Source: Nocardiopsis alba DSM 43377 (GTDB lineage Bacteria; Actinomycetota; Actinomycetes; Streptosporangiales; Streptosporangiaceae). Taken from it: a stretch of DNA of 64,000 nt. The notes under the pieces are model-generated. The model was not told the origin of the DNA. It was given only the letters and a program-made list of their open reading frames with translations, and ran no database searches. The stretch is taken from assembly GCF_000341225.1 (NCBI RefSeq), contig NZ_ANAC01000011.1, forward strand, positions 62,001-126,000. The letters run 5' to 3'. This document shows, piece by piece, positions 15,511 through 24,271 of the stretch; positions within the stretch are counted from its first letter, which is position 1; each line of letters begins with the position of its first letter. Position numbers and translations under genes: made by a program.

Positions 15511-15732
15511 ATGAACGACACCGGATCAGTGGATCGCTGGATGGTCCTCAGGCATGGAGTGCCCAACCTGGCCGTCTTTCTTCTGCTCTCCTACGCAGGA
15601 TGGGCTTACGCCCTCGCGGCACTGCTGCTCTGGTACACCCCGATGTTCATATGGGTCGCCCGGGAGAGGCGCCGACACGCCGCGGACTCCCATCGGCTCA
15701 CCTCCTCGGCAGAAGGAGAGTCGGCGATATAG
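15511..15732 (+). CDS. Small membrane protein of unknown function
   Basis: A 73-residue protein starting at ATG 15511. It has one long or two short hydrophobic segments (about 18-50: VPNLAVFLLLSYAGW onward) and a basic, then Ser/Glu-rich tail. GGGAG lies about 10 bases upstream. Its size and layout resemble the neighbours at 15109 and 17050, but no function or family is recognised. Confidence 0.5.
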   Translation: MNDTGSVDRWMVLRHGVPNLAVFLLLSYAGWAYALAALLLWYTPMFIWVARERRRHAADSHRLTSSAEGESAI

Positions 15733-15990
15733 CCGCACGCCGGTGTACGTCCCCGCGGAGTGGCCACCTCTTCCGAAGGAGAAGGCCGGCCCACCGCTTA
15801 ACGGAAGACACCTGCGATAGGCGCGCAGGCCGAGAGCGTTTCCCGGATTCCTCTACGGGCGCCGGACTGTTGTGGCAGGGTGAGCGCGCCGATCATCGTC
15901 TCCCAGAACACCGTTTCGAGCGGCCTTCGCGTTCGCGGTGATCCGGGGAGGGTGGTCGGGCCGTGCCGGTCGATAGGGAGAAGAGCACCG

Positions 15991-16353
15991 ATGGAGCGAA
16001 GGTTCGAGGGCGCCGTTCTGGAAGTTCTGGTGGACGAGACTCTGTCTCCTCCGGAGCGAGGGGAACCACACCCACATCGCCTTTACGTGAGGATTTTCGG
16101 GAAGGACGCTGCGGGGGACTGGATCACCCCTCGGCCAGGTGTGGTGACCCGCGCCCACGCTGAACCCGAGGTCGACGAGAATGACCAGGCCGCGGTGCCC
16201 GAGAGTCTGTTCGACCATCTTTCGGAGGTCTTTTCGGGGGTGGACGGGATCGGCTATGACGGTGAGTTCCTGGATCCGGATGAGACCGTTCCGACGATTC
16301 TCGACGAGGTGTTCACCTGGACCTGTCATCAGGCCTGCCAGGGCCCTACATAG
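15991..16353 (+). CDS. Hypothetical acidic protein
   Basis: A 120-residue soluble acidic protein from ATG 15991, preceded by GGGAG ten bases upstream. There is no signal peptide or membrane helix. Third-position GC is visibly lower than in the flanking core genes (codons such as ATT, CCT, GTT, CAT are common), which hints at acquisition by transfer. It ends 8 bp inside the hipA remnant on the other strand. The function is unknown and the reading frame is only moderately secure. Confidence 0.45.
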   Translation: MERRFEGAVLEVLVDETLSPPERGEPHPHRLYVRIFGKDAAGDWITPRPGVVTRAHAEPEVDENDQAAVPESLFDHLSEVFSGVDGIGYDGEFLDPDETVPTILDEVFTWTCHQACQGPT

Positions 16354-16483
16354 AGGTTCGAGCAGCTCGAACGAGAGCACGTGAGGACACGTTGGGCAGG
16401 AAGGAAGGTGCCTGATCGGGGGATTCGCGGTCCAGGTGGCCCACGATCTCGCCCGACAGCAGGACGTACAGACGTTCAGGCAT
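16346..16483 (-). pseudogene. hipA: hipA toxin remnant (N-terminus only)
   Basis: On the minus strand ATG 16483 opens a 45-codon frame reading MPERLYVLLSGEIVGHLDRE, which matches the start of HipA-family kinases (about the first 20-25 residues). After that the sequence diverges and stops at 16346, where a full HipA would continue for about 400 residues. The start overlaps the hipB stop by 8 bp, the normal hipBA arrangement. The toxin has been lost by deletion or replacement of its 3' part. Confidence 0.7.
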
Positions 16484-16865
16484 CATCGTCCCCATCTCCG
16501 ATGGGCAGACCCCACGATGCTCGGCGGGCCTCCGATGCGGAGCGTGGCTCGGTGTGGGCCCGCTCCTGCCGTGGTTTTCGTGGAGGGACCGCTGCCCCTG
16601 TGGAGGCCTGGTCGGGTGGCGGGTCCGTCTCCTGAACGCTCTCGGTGGTCGATCTCAGGATCAGCGTCAGGTCCAAGGCGTCGAGCAATCGGAGCAGGGG
16701 TTCCAGCTCGACACCGCGGTGCCCCGCCTCGACCCGGGCCAGTCAGGAGCGGGCGACGCCGGCCTGTGAGGCCACAGTCGCTTGGCTGAGGCCTTTGGAG
16801 AGTCGGGTGTCTCTGACCAGCCCGCCCAGTTTGGACCACCCTGTCAGAGCGAACTCTTCGACCAT
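16476..16865 (-). pseudogene. hipB: hipB-like XRE antitoxin with an internal stop codon
   Basis: From ATG 16865 the minus strand encodes a Cro/C1-type HTH (LVRDTRLSKGLSQATVASQAGVARS), then TGA at 16745-16743, then continues in the same frame as LARVEAGHRGVELEPLLRLL and DALDLTLIL. In HipB-like antitoxins the interrupted position is normally Trp (S-W-L-A-R-V-E-x-G), so a single TGG to TGA change explains the stop. The C-terminal half extends to 16476 with a long polar tail. The gene is therefore broken by one nonsense mutation but otherwise complete. Confidence 0.82.
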
Positions 16866-16877
16866 CGTGACCACCCC

Positions 16878-16920
16878 GTCCTCGAACGAGGACAAGAGGT
16901 TCTTGTCCTCGTTCGAGGAC
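16878..16920. promoter_or_regulatory. Perfect 20-bp inverted repeat, hipBA operator
   Basis: Left arm 16878-16897 and right arm 16901-16920 are exact reverse complements separated by GGT. Each arm contains its own dyad, GTCCTCG-AA-CGAGGAC and GTCCTCG-TT-CGAGGAC. This gives two HipB-type operators in mirror order, 13 bp upstream of the broken hipB start. Confidence 0.75.
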
Positions 16921-17049
16921 GCTGCGATCGCCGGAGAGGTATCGCTCTTCCCAAAGGCTCGAGGTTGTGAGGGCCACCGGGGAGGATGGTCTGATTCTGT
17001 GGTGGGCGCTGTGGACCCACGTCGTAGCCGGGGAACAGGAGTCTTCGTG

Positions 17050-17292
17050 ATGGAGAATCTCAGCGCTCAGGGGCTTCTGGTGATGAGGGTGTGCGGTGCG
17101 CTGATGTTCGCCGGTGCCCTCACGCTGCTGGTGGCCGCCGGCCCTCTGGTGGGGGAGCCGATGTGGCCGCAGATGGCGGTCGGTGTGATGGCGTTCGCGA
17201 TGGCGTCCTGGCTGTCCCTGCTGTGTCATCGGGAGACTCGGCGTCGTAGCCGGGTGGCCTTCTCTGAAAAGGGAGGGGCGGCCCGACGGTGA
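17050..17292 (+). CDS. Small two-helix membrane protein
   Basis: An 80-residue protein from ATG 17050 (GTG 17047 is equally possible); AGGAG lies at 17037-17041. Two hydrophobic helices (about 9-32 and 38-58) are followed by a strongly basic tail, RRETRRRSRVAFSEKG-like. It resembles the small protein at 15109 in size and tail. It ends 25 bp before the convergent lipoprotein gene. The function is unknown. Confidence 0.55.
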   Translation: MENLSAQGLLVMRVCGALMFAGALTLLVAAGPLVGEPMWPQMAVGVMAFAMASWLSLLCHRETRRRSRVAFSEKGGAARR

Positions 17293-17317
17293 TGGCGGGC
17301 CGCTCGGGGGTTTCCGG

Positions 17318-17797
17318 CTACGAGCCGAAGAGGACGTCGCGCTGTTCGTCGAGGATCACCATCATCGCGTCGGTGTGCTCGGGGCAGTCCTCGCCGATGT
17401 AGGTCATCAGGAATCGACGTGCGGACTCCTCCACCTCCTCGCCCTTGTTCACGGCCGCGAGAGCGCCGGCCAGGCCGATCTGCATCACCAGGGTCCGGGT
17501 GTAGGACATGGACTGCGCGCCGTCTTCGACCTCGCCGTAGGTGATCTCCTCGTCGGCGACGGAGCACAGGTCCGCGGAGCCATCGTGGATGAGGTCGAGT
17601 TGTTCGTCGGTGAGGCTCTCGTACCAGGGGTCGCCCTCCATCGCCTGTTCGGCGGCCTCGCGTGTGGTCGCGGGGGTGGGGGCGGATTCCGGGCTCGATG
17701 CCGTCCGGTCCGTGGTGTTGTCACCCGCGTCGGCCTGGGTGCAGGCGGTGAGGGTGAGTAGAAGCGCCGCGCAGGCGGCGATGGAGGAGGAACGCAT
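17318..17797 (-). CDS. Putative lipoprotein, DUF732-like
   Basis: A 159-residue exported protein from ATG 17797, with AAGGAG eight bases upstream. The signal peptide ends in the lipobox LTAC (Cys about residue 19), followed by a Thr/Ser/Asp-rich linker and a helical domain with two Cys (ADLCSVADE and GEDCPEHTD). Two Cys in a small helical exported domain and the final arrangement resemble DUF732 proteins of actinobacteria. It is probably anchored on the outer face of the membrane. Its role is unknown. Confidence 0.75.
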   Translation of the reverse strand: MRSSSIAACAALLLTLTACTQADAGDNTTDRTASSPESAPTPATTREAAEQAMEGDPWYESLTDEQLDLIHDGSADLCSVADEEITYGEVEDGAQSMSYTRTLVMQIGLAGALAAVNKGEEVEESARRFLMTYIGEDCPEHTDAMMVILDEQRDVLFGS

Positions 17798-18754
17798 GGG
17801 GGATGCTCCTTGTCGTCGATCTCCTCTGGACTGTAGGGCGCTGCTGTTGTCTATGTGCTGATTTGTGGGCTGGTGACCGATTTCAGCCATGGGGCAACGG
17901 AACGGTCCGCTCGGGCGTCCGGGTGGGTCGTGCGCGGTGGTGCGGTGGCCCTCCATGAGGAATTCAATGCATGTCCGGTCGGGAATCAGGTAATTGTGCG
18001 AGGGCTTCTCCGGGGCGCTTTCGTTTCGTTCCGGGGCGGTGGTTCTCCGTGGTGTCGGCGGGGTGCGTTTTTCCGACATCGGCGCTGTTCCCGGACCTGA
18101 CGGGGTGATGGGGTGCCGGGGTTGAGTGCCTGGTGGAGGGCGGGTTCGGGGTTCGGAGAAGGACGCTCGGGGGAGGGGCGTCCGCCCACCGGAAGCCTCC
18201 GGCGAAGGGCGGGATCGGCTTCTCCTCGCTTGCCGGAATTCCCTTTCCGGGATCTCTTCACGCGGGTGTAACGGCGGATTGATCGGCGTGAAATCGGGGT
18301 GCTGTCGTGTGTTCTCTCGAAGGGACCTCGTGTGGTCCGTCCGCGGACGCGTCGCTCCGGCCGTCGGGGCGGGCGGGTCGCCGGAGCGGGGGAGGAGGCC
18401 TCGCGGGCCCGATGCCGTGGAACGTCGAAGGGGGTGACCGAGCCGTCGGAGGGGATGCCGAACGACCCCGTCGGAGCCTTCGAAAGAACGCGAACGCGCG
18501 CTCGTCCCGGAGGCGTCCCGATCACTCCGTCGGAGCGGGGCGGAGGGGGTCATCTCGCCAAAAAATGTACCAGCGTTTGTCGCACCTCGGTCGCGGTGTT
18601 TTCCCTTGTCCGACAGGGCTTCCCGGTACACCGAGAGGCATCCTGAGGCGTCTCTCTGGCGAGGGGTGGGCTTGCCGCACGCCTCTCACGTGCTAAAACC
18701 TAGATGGGTTGGTTTTTGCTACCAAACCCATAACGAATCGTTGAGAGGTGGTTC
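17798..18754. other. 957-bp gene-free region upstream of the urease operon
   Basis: Open frames here overlap one another on both strands and have no ribosome sites or protein-like composition, so I see no gene. The region contains the promoters of the lipoprotein (left) and urease (right). The nonamer CCGTCGGAG occurs three times between 18436 and 18540. The last 60 bp hold TGCTAAAAC and an inverted repeat before ureA. Confidence 0.6.
18705..18730 (+). promoter_or_regulatory. Inverted repeat in the ureA leader
   Basis: TGGGTTGGT (18705-18713) faces ACCAAACCCA (18721-18730), an inverted repeat with one bulged A and a 7-base loop, 24 bp before ureA. It may be an operator or a leader hairpin. 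It does not match the NikR or Nur consensus I know. Confidence 0.45.
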
Positions 18755-19057
18755 ATGCATCTACTTCCCTCCGATACCGAGAAGCTGCTCCTGGCCGTCG
18801 CGGGCATGATCGCCCGGGATCGACGGGAACGGGGCGTCAAGCTCAACCAACCGGAATCGGTAGCGCTGCTGTCCTGCTGGGTGATCGAGCGGGCACGAGA
18901 AGGTGCCAGGGTCGCCGAGCTGATGAGCGAGGGTCGCAACGTCCTCACCAGGGACGAGGTCATGGACGGGGTCCCGGAGATGATCCCCAACGTCCAGGTC
19001 GAGGCCACCTTCCCCGATGGACGCAAGCTCGTCACGATCACGGAGCCGATCCAATGA
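18755..19057 (+). CDS. ureA: Urease gamma subunit UreA
   Basis: A 100-residue subunit of normal length for separate UreA. Hallmarks include [21 protein letters not shown] and [16 protein letters not shown], and the C-terminal [14 protein letters not shown]. It packs with UreB and UreC in the (alpha-beta-gamma) nickel urease, which hydrolyses urea to ammonia and carbamate. AGAGGTGG precedes the start. The stop overlaps the ureB start in an ATGA junction. It opens the operon ureABCFGD. Confidence 0.96.
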   Translation: MHLLPSDTEKLLLAVAGMIARDRRERGVKLNQPESVALLSCWVIERAREGARVAELMSEGRNVLTRDEVMDGVPEMIPNVQVEATFPDGRKLVTITEPIQ

Positions 19058-19587
19058 TTCCCGGTGAGATTCGTACCCGCTCCACCCCCCTCGACCTGAA
19101 CGACGACCGCGAACGGTTGTCCCTCGTCGTCGTCAACACCGGTGACCGCCCCATTCAGGTGGGCTCTCACCTGCACTTCCCGGACGCCAACCCGGCTCTG
19201 CGCTTCGATCGCGAACAGTCCCAGGGGTTCCGTCTGGACGTTCCCGCCGGTACCTCGGTCCGCCTGGAGCCCGGCGTGAGCCGCACCGTCGAACTGGTCG
19301 CCTTCGGCGGCCGACGGTACGTCCCGGGTCTACAGATCCACGACCTGAGCAAGCAGCCCGAGACCGGGGAGCGTACCCCGCGTCCGGTGGTCCCGTTCGG
19401 TACCCCGGGTGTCGACGTGCCCGAGCCGGAGCGCGCCTCCGGTACCGCGATGCGCGTCGGTGAGGTGGACGCGCACGACGGTGACCCGGCCGAGGTGGTA
19501 CCCACCGAGGCCCCGCCCGCCGAGAACGCCGATCAGGAAGCGGACGCCGAGGAAGCGACAGAGGACACAGAGGAGCAGCAGCCGTGA
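19054..19587 (+). CDS. ureB: Urease beta subunit UreB with acidic C-terminal extension
   Basis: A 177-residue protein starting at ATG 19054 in the ATGA overlap with ureA. The UreB core occupies about residues 1-103 ([54 protein letters not shown]). Separate UreB proteins are usually about 100-130 residues; here about 70 more follow, rich in Glu, Asp, Ala and Pro and probably disordered. The extension continues to the GTGA overlap with ureC, so it is not a frame error. Its role is unknown. Confidence 0.95.
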   Translation: MIPGEIRTRSTPLDLNDDRERLSLVVVNTGDRPIQVGSHLHFPDANPALRFDREQSQGFRLDVPAGTSVRLEPGVSRTVELVAFGGRRYVPGLQIHDLSKQPETGERTPRPVVPFGTPGVDVPEPERASGTAMRVGEVDAHDGDPAEVVPTEAPPAENADQEADAEEATEDTEEQQP

Positions 19588-21293
19588 GCCGCATCGACCG
19601 CCGTGAGTACGCACAGCTGTACGGACCCACGGTCGGGGACCAGATCCGCCTGGGCGACACCGATCTGTGGATCGAGGTCGAGGAGGATCGCACCGCGGGT
19701 GGAGACGAGGTCGTCTTCGGTGGCGGTAAGACCATCCGTGAGTCGATGGGGCAGGGCATGACCCTGCGTTCCGAGGGCGCCCTGGACCTGGTGATCACCA
19801 ACGTGGTGGTCCTGGACCACTGGGGGATCATCCGAGGTGACGTGGGCATCCGCGACGGTCGTATCGTGGCGATCGGCAAGGCCGGTAACCCGGACGTCAT
19901 GGACGGTGTGCACCCGGATCTGCTGATCGGTCCGGGCACCGACGTGATCGCCGGTGAGGGCAAGATCCTCACGGCGGGCGCGGTCGACACCCACGTGCAC
20001 TTCCTCAGCGAGATCGAGATGCACGAGGCGCTCACGACGGGCACGACCACGCTGATCGGTGGCGGTACCGGGCCGACCGAGGGTTCGAAGGCCACCACGG
20101 TGACCCCGGGCGCGCACGCGCTGCGGACGATGCACCGCGCCCTGGACAAGTTCCCGCTCAACATCCTGCTGTTCAGCAAGGGCAGCACGGTGTCGATGGA
20201 GGCGCTCGCCGAGGACGCCCTGGCCGGGGCCGGCGGCTACAAGGTCCACGAGGACTGGGGCGCGACCCCCGCCGCGATCGACGCCGCGCTGCGCGGCGCC
20301 GACGAGTTCGGTCTCCAGGTGGCCCTGCACGCGGACTCGCTGAACGAGACCGGTTACGTCCAGCACACGCTGGAGGCGATCGCCGGTCGCGGTATCCACG
20401 TCTTCCACTCGGAGGGCGCGGGCGGTGGTCACGCGCCGGACATCATCATCACCGCCGGTGAGTCGAACGTCCTGCCCGCCTCCACCAACCCCACGCTGCC
20501 GTTCACGGTCAACACCGTCGACGAGCACCTGGACATGCTGCTGGTGGTGCACCACCTGAACCCGCGTGTTCCGGAGGATCTGGCGTTCGCCGAGTCCCGG
20601 ATCCGCGCGTCCACGATGGCGGCCGAGGACGTCCTGCTGGACATGGGCGCGATCGCGATCACCTCGACCGACGCCCAGGCGATGGGTCGTATCGGTGAGC
20701 TGATCTCCCGCACGTGGCAGGTGGCGCACGTGATGAAGAACAAGTTCGGTCCGCTCCCCTCGGAGCTGCCCGCCGACAACGCCCGTGCCCGCCGGTACGT
20801 GGCCAAGTACACCATCTGTCCGTCGGTGGCCCACGGCGTCGATCACGTGATCGGCTCCATCGAGCCCGGGAAGATGGCCGACCTGGTGCTGTGGGACCCG
20901 GCGTTCTTCGGTATCCGGCCGACCGCGGTGATCAAGTCCGGGGCGATCGTCGCGGCCCCGTTGGGCGACCCCAACGGCGCGGTCCCCCTTCCGCAGCCGG
21001 TGCTGGTGCGGCCGACCCTGGCCGCGCAGGCCACGTCGGCGGCCGACCTGGCGGTGACCTTCGTGTCCCCGATGGCGATCGAGGACGGGTTGGCCGAGCG
21101 GCTGGGGCTCCAGCGCGAGCTGGTGGGCGTGAAGCCCACCCGCGACATCACCAAGGCGGACATGCCGAACAACACGGCTCTGCCCGATATCGACGTGGAC
21201 CCGGAGACGTTCGCGATCAGTATCAACGGCGAGTTCGTGAAGCCGCAGCCCGTGGACGTCGTACCGCTCGCGCAGCGGTACACGATGTTCTAG
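19584..21293 (+). CDS. ureC: Urease alpha subunit UreC (catalytic)
   Basis: A 569-residue catalytic subunit from GTG 19584. The dinickel ligands are present: His137 and His139 (VDTHVHF), carbamylated Lys220 ([10 protein letters not shown]), His249 (ALHADSLN), His275 ([11 protein letters not shown]) and Asp363 (STDAQAMGR). His222 and the flap His324 pair (VVHHLNP) are also kept. The flap residue just before HisHis, Cys319 in the Klebsiella enzyme, is Val322 here. That Cys is not essential for activity but is a target of many inhibitors. The gene overlaps ureB by 4 bp and ends 8 bp before ureF. Confidence 0.97.
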   Translation: MSRIDRREYAQLYGPTVGDQIRLGDTDLWIEVEEDRTAGGDEVVFGGGKTIRESMGQGMTLRSEGALDLVITNVVVLDHWGIIRGDVGIRDGRIVAIGKAGNPDVMDGVHPDLLIGPGTDVIAGEGKILTAGAVDTHVHFLSEIEMHEALTTGTTTLIGGGTGPTEGSKATTVTPGAHALRTMHRALDKFPLNILLFSKGSTVSMEALAEDALAGAGGYKVHEDWGATPAAIDAALRGADEFGLQVALHADSLNETGYVQHTLEAIAGRGIHVFHSEGAGGGHAPDIIITAGESNVLPASTNPTLPFTVNTVDEHLDMLLVVHHLNPRVPEDLAFAESRIRASTMAAEDVLLDMGAIAITSTDAQAMGRIGELISRTWQVAHVMKNKFGPLPSELPADNARARRYVAKYTICPSVAHGVDHVIGSIEPGKMADLVLWDPAFFGIRPTAVIKSGAIVAAPLGDPNGAVPLPQPVLVRPTLAAQATSAADLAVTFVSPMAIEDGLAERLGLQRELVGVKPTRDITKADMPNNTALPDIDVDPETFAISINGEFVKPQPVDVVPLAQRYTMF

Positions 21294-21301
21294 GTCCTCG
21301 T

Positions 21302-22018
21302 GTGAGCACGGGACTGGGCACACTGCTGCTGGCCGACGCCCGACTGCCGGTGGGCGGTCACACCTATTCGGCCGGACTCGAACCCGCGCTCCTCGACGGC
21401 CTGCCGGTGGAGCGCATCCCCGCCTACATCGAGGCCCGGATGCGCACGGTGGGTCTGGCGGAGGCGGCGGCCTCGGTCCTGGCGTATCGAGCGGTCGGGG
21501 GCGCGTTCGTCCCCGGCCGGATCGAGGCCGGACCGGAGGGGCTCGGCGTGGACGCCGATGCCCTCGCCGACGTGCACGAGGCGTTGTTGGCCCGTTCGCC
21601 GAGCGCTCCGCTCCGGGAGATCTCGGGGCTTCTCGGCCGTGGGCTGGTCCGTCTGGCCGACCGTCTGTGGCCGGAACACCCGGCGGTGAAGGCGCTGCGC
21701 ACGTTGGGACGGGCCCCGCAACGGCCGATCGCCCTCGGGGTGGTGGCCGCCGTCATGGGGTCGGAGGAGGCCGAGGTCGCCCGGGTGAGTCTGTACGACG
21801 ACGCCCAGACGGTGGCCTCCGCCGCGCTGAAGCTCGCACCCGTCGACCCGGTCGACGCCGCCGGGTGGGTTCTCGGGGCCGAGGGGGTGATCTCCTCCGT
21901 GGTCGCCGAGGCGCTCGCGGTGGAGGGGATCGACGACCTGCCGGCCCGTACCGCTCCTCAGATCGAGGGGTGGTCTCTCGAACATCAAGTCAAGACCAGG
22001 AGGATCTTCGTTGCCTGA
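21302..22018 (+). CDS. ureF: Urease accessory protein UreF
   Basis: A 238-residue all-helical accessory protein from GTG 21302. The start [20 protein letters not shown] is the UreF hallmark, and the C-terminal helices around [12 protein letters not shown] are typical. UreF forms the UreD-UreF-UreG complex that delivers nickel and CO2 to apourease. It is 8 bp after ureC and overlaps ureG by 8 bp. Confidence 0.93.
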   Translation: MSTGLGTLLLADARLPVGGHTYSAGLEPALLDGLPVERIPAYIEARMRTVGLAEAAASVLAYRAVGGAFVPGRIEAGPEGLGVDADALADVHEALLARSPSAPLREISGLLGRGLVRLADRLWPEHPAVKALRTLGRAPQRPIALGVVAAVMGSEEAEVARVSLYDDAQTVASAALKLAPVDPVDAAGWVLGAEGVISSVVAEALAVEGIDDLPARTAPQIEGWSLEHQVKTRRIFVA

Positions 22019-22760
22019 GCAGACCGAAGGAAACGCGACCACCGGCACCCGCCGCGCCATGCGCCTGGGTGTGGCCGGGCCGGTCGGTACCGGTAAGAGC
22101 ACGCTGATCGCGACCCTGTGCCGCGAGCTCGCCGACGAGCTGAGCATGGCCGTGGTCACCAATGACATCTACACCGACGAGGACGCCCGCCTGCTGCGCG
22201 CGGCCGGGGTCCTGCCGATCGAGCGGATCCACGCTGTGGAGACCGGCGCGTGCCCGCACACGGCCATCCGTGACGACGTCACGCCGAACCTGCTCGCCGT
22301 GGAGGACCTGGAGGCGGAGTTCGCTCCGTTGGACCTGGTCGTCGTGGAGAGCGGTGGCGACAACCTCACCGCGACGTTCAGCCCGGCGCTGGCCGACGCG
22401 CAGATCTTCTGCCTGGACGTCGCCGGTGGCGGCGACGTGGCCCGTAAGGGCGGCCCGGGCATCGAGCGCGCCGACCTGCTCGTGGTCAACAAGACCGACC
22501 TGGCCCCGCACGTGGGGGTCGACGCCGAGCAGATGGTCACCGACGCCAAGGCCTCTCGCGGCGGGCTTCCGGTGCTGGCTCTGAGCCAGCACGACGAGGT
22601 CTCCATCAAGGCTCTGGCCGGGTGGGTGCACCAGGTGCTGGCGGACTACCGTTCCGGCACCCACGTGCCCCGCGACCCGGGCCCGATGGCCCCGCACAGC
22701 CACGCCGACGGCACCACGCACACCCACGAGGGTGGCGAGGACGGCCACGAGCACGCATGA
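22011..22760 (+). CDS. ureG: Urease accessory GTPase UreG with His-rich C-terminus
   Basis: A 249-residue SIMIBI GTPase from TTG 22011; AGGAGG lies seven bases upstream inside ureF. The P-loop is GPVGTGKS (23-30), the nickel-binding CPH motif is in [13 protein letters not shown], and [12 protein letters not shown] gives guanine specificity. The last 21 residues contain six His in three HxH pairs (HSH, HTH, HEH). Most UreG proteins with a His-rich region carry it at the N-terminus, and no ureE is present here, so the tail may store or hand over nickel. The stop overlaps ureD by an ATGA junction. Confidence 0.95.
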   Translation: MPEQTEGNATTGTRRAMRLGVAGPVGTGKSTLIATLCRELADELSMAVVTNDIYTDEDARLLRAAGVLPIERIHAVETGACPHTAIRDDVTPNLLAVEDLEAEFAPLDLVVVESGGDNLTATFSPALADAQIFCLDVAGGGDVARKGGPGIERADLLVVNKTDLAPHVGVDAEQMVTDAKASRGGLPVLALSQHDEVSIKALAGWVHQVLADYRSGTHVPRDPGPMAPHSHADGTTHTHEGGEDGHEHA

Positions 22761-23527
22761 GCGGGACCGTGGCGGCTCGGATCACCGTCGAGCGGGTCGG
22801 TGGTCGTGTACGCATGACCGACCTGGTCGGTGGAACGTATCTGAGGGCCCAGCCCCTGGGTGTTCGGGGCGGGGCCGCTCGGGTGGCCCTGCTCGGGACC
22901 TACGCCCTGCTGTTGGCCGGCGATGACCTGCGGATGGAGGTCTCCGTCGGCCCCGGCGTGTGGCTGGAGCTGGTGGAACCGTCGGGGATGGTCGCCTACG
23001 ACGCCCGTGGCGGCTCCGCGAGTTGGCGGGCCGATCTGCGGGTGGCCGACGGCGGCTGTCTGGTGTGGCGCAGCGCCCCGTTCGTGGTGACCTCGGGCGC
23101 GGACATCACCCGGAACATGAACGTCCACCTGTCCGGCTCCGGTCGGGCGTTGGTGCACGAGACCCTGGTGATGGGCCGTAGTTACGAGTCGTCCGGGGGG
23201 CCGTTGCGCTCGCTCACCCGGGCGGACGTCGACGGACGGCCGCTGCTGGTCGAGGACCTGGATCTGCGCGATCCGGTGCTGGCCGGGGCCCCCGGGGTCA
23301 TGGGCGGCAACCGTGTCATGACCTCGACCTTCCTGCTCGGAGCCCGACCGGAACGGTCGGTGGGCGTGCAGGAGACCCTGTTGCACGGTCCGGGGGCGCT
23401 GTCCCGGGCCGTGGCCGGCCAGGCACACGAGGCCGAGGCCGCGGTCGCCGACTCCTGGGGGAGATGGCGGTCGGGGTTCGCCGACCCGGTCGGTTATGAA
23501 GAGGAGAACGAGGACGAGGCGGCCTGA
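22757..23527 (+). CDS. ureD: Urease accessory protein UreD (UreH)
   Basis: A 256-residue scaffold protein from ATG 22757 in the ATGA overlap with ureG. Recognisable segments are [33 protein letters not shown] and [17 protein letters not shown]. UreD binds apourease and UreF and channels nickel. It is the last gene of ureABCFGD; a hairpin follows 19 bp after the stop. Confidence 0.92.
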   Translation: MSGTVAARITVERVGGRVRMTDLVGGTYLRAQPLGVRGGAARVALLGTYALLLAGDDLRMEVSVGPGVWLELVEPSGMVAYDARGGSASWRADLRVADGGCLVWRSAPFVVTSGADITRNMNVHLSGSGRALVHETLVMGRSYESSGGPLRSLTRADVDGRPLLVEDLDLRDPVLAGAPGVMGGNRVMTSTFLLGARPERSVGVQETLLHGPGALSRAVAGQAHEAEAAVADSWGRWRSGFADPVGYEEENEDEAA

Positions 23528-23546
23528 GCCTCGTCGAGATCGCCGA

Positions 23547-23572
23547 GGGCCGAGGAGCGCGCTCCCCGGCCC
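23547..23572. terminator. Terminator between ureD and the nickel transporter operon
   Basis: GGGCCGAGGAGC (23547-23558) pairs with GCTCCCCGGCCC (23561-23572) with one mismatch. It separates two convergent operons, so it likely serves both. Confidence 0.65.
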
Positions 23573-23581
23573 TTCGTCGTG

Positions 23582-24271
23582 TCACCGCACGGTGTGATCG
23601 GCGAGCGGTTCGGCCGTGCGGGAGGTGGTCTCCTTCAGGTCCCCCACCTCGTCGGCCCAGGCGTTCAACAACGCGTGGTCGTGGCTGATCGCGAGGAGGC
23701 CGACCCCTTCGGCGGCGAGTTCGGACAGCAGGTGCGCGATGGTCGCGGTGGAGGCGGCGTCGAGCATGGCGGTGGGCTCGTCGCAGATCAGGTAGCGCGG
23801 TGAGGCCGCCAGCGCCCGTGCCACGCACGCCCGTTGGAGCTGGCCGGCCGAGACCCGATCGCCGTGACGGTCGAGCAGGTCCGGGGTCAGGCCGACCTTC
23901 CGGGCCAGTTCGGCGACCCGGTCGTCGGCCTCCGACCCGCGTGGCCCGGAGCGACCTCGGGCCGAGAACGGTTCCGCGATGATCCTCCGCAGCCGCATCC
24001 TCGGGTCCGTGGCGGCCCGGGGCGACTGGTGCAGCAGCCCGACGCGGCCGTCCATCCGCCCTCGTCGGGTGGTCACCGGTTCGCCGTCGACCAGCACCGT
24101 CCCCCCGTCGGGGGGACGCAGCCCGGTGAGGATCCGGGCCAGGGAGGACTTACCGCTGCCGGAGGGGCCGGTGAGCCCCAGGACGCGGCCGGGTTCGAGG
24201 GTCAGGCTCGCCTCTTCGAGGACCACGTGATCCCCGTAGCGGCAGGTGACGCGGTCAGCGGTCAGCGACAT
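23582..24271 (-). CDS. nikE: ABC transporter ATP-binding protein, NikE/DppF-like
   Basis: A 229-residue ATPase. Walker A is GPSGSGKSS (about 35-43), the Q-loop is in GLLHQSPRAATDPRM, the signature is VSAGQLQRACVARAL (SAGQ replaces SGGQ), Walker B is YLICDEPTAMLD and the switch His is in ISHDHAL. It belongs to the peptide/nickel importer class. It overlaps the fused permease-ATPase gene by 17 bp and is the last gene of the operon. Its C-terminus is short for the class and lacks the usual oligopeptide extension. Confidence 0.85.
   Translation of the reverse strand: MSLTADRVTCRYGDHVVLEEASLTLEPGRVLGLTGPSGSGKSSLARILTGLRPPDGGTVLVDGEPVTTRRGRMDGRVGLLHQSPRAATDPRMRLRRIIAEPFSARGRSGPRGSEADDRVAELARKVGLTPDLLDRHGDRVSAGQLQRACVARALAASPRYLICDEPTAMLDAASTATIAHLLSELAAEGVGLLAISHDHALLNAWADEVGDLKETTSRTAEPLADHTVR

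Noticed and set aside
16645-17292. A 215-residue plus-strand frame covering the hipBA operator.
   Set aside because: Its first 135 codons run antisense to hipB and through the perfect inverted repeat; a clear ribosome site precedes the ATG at 17050.
17986-18696. Several open frames of 80-180 codons on both strands before urease.
   Set aside because: They overlap one another, have Arg/Pro/Gly-rich translations, and lack ribosome sites.
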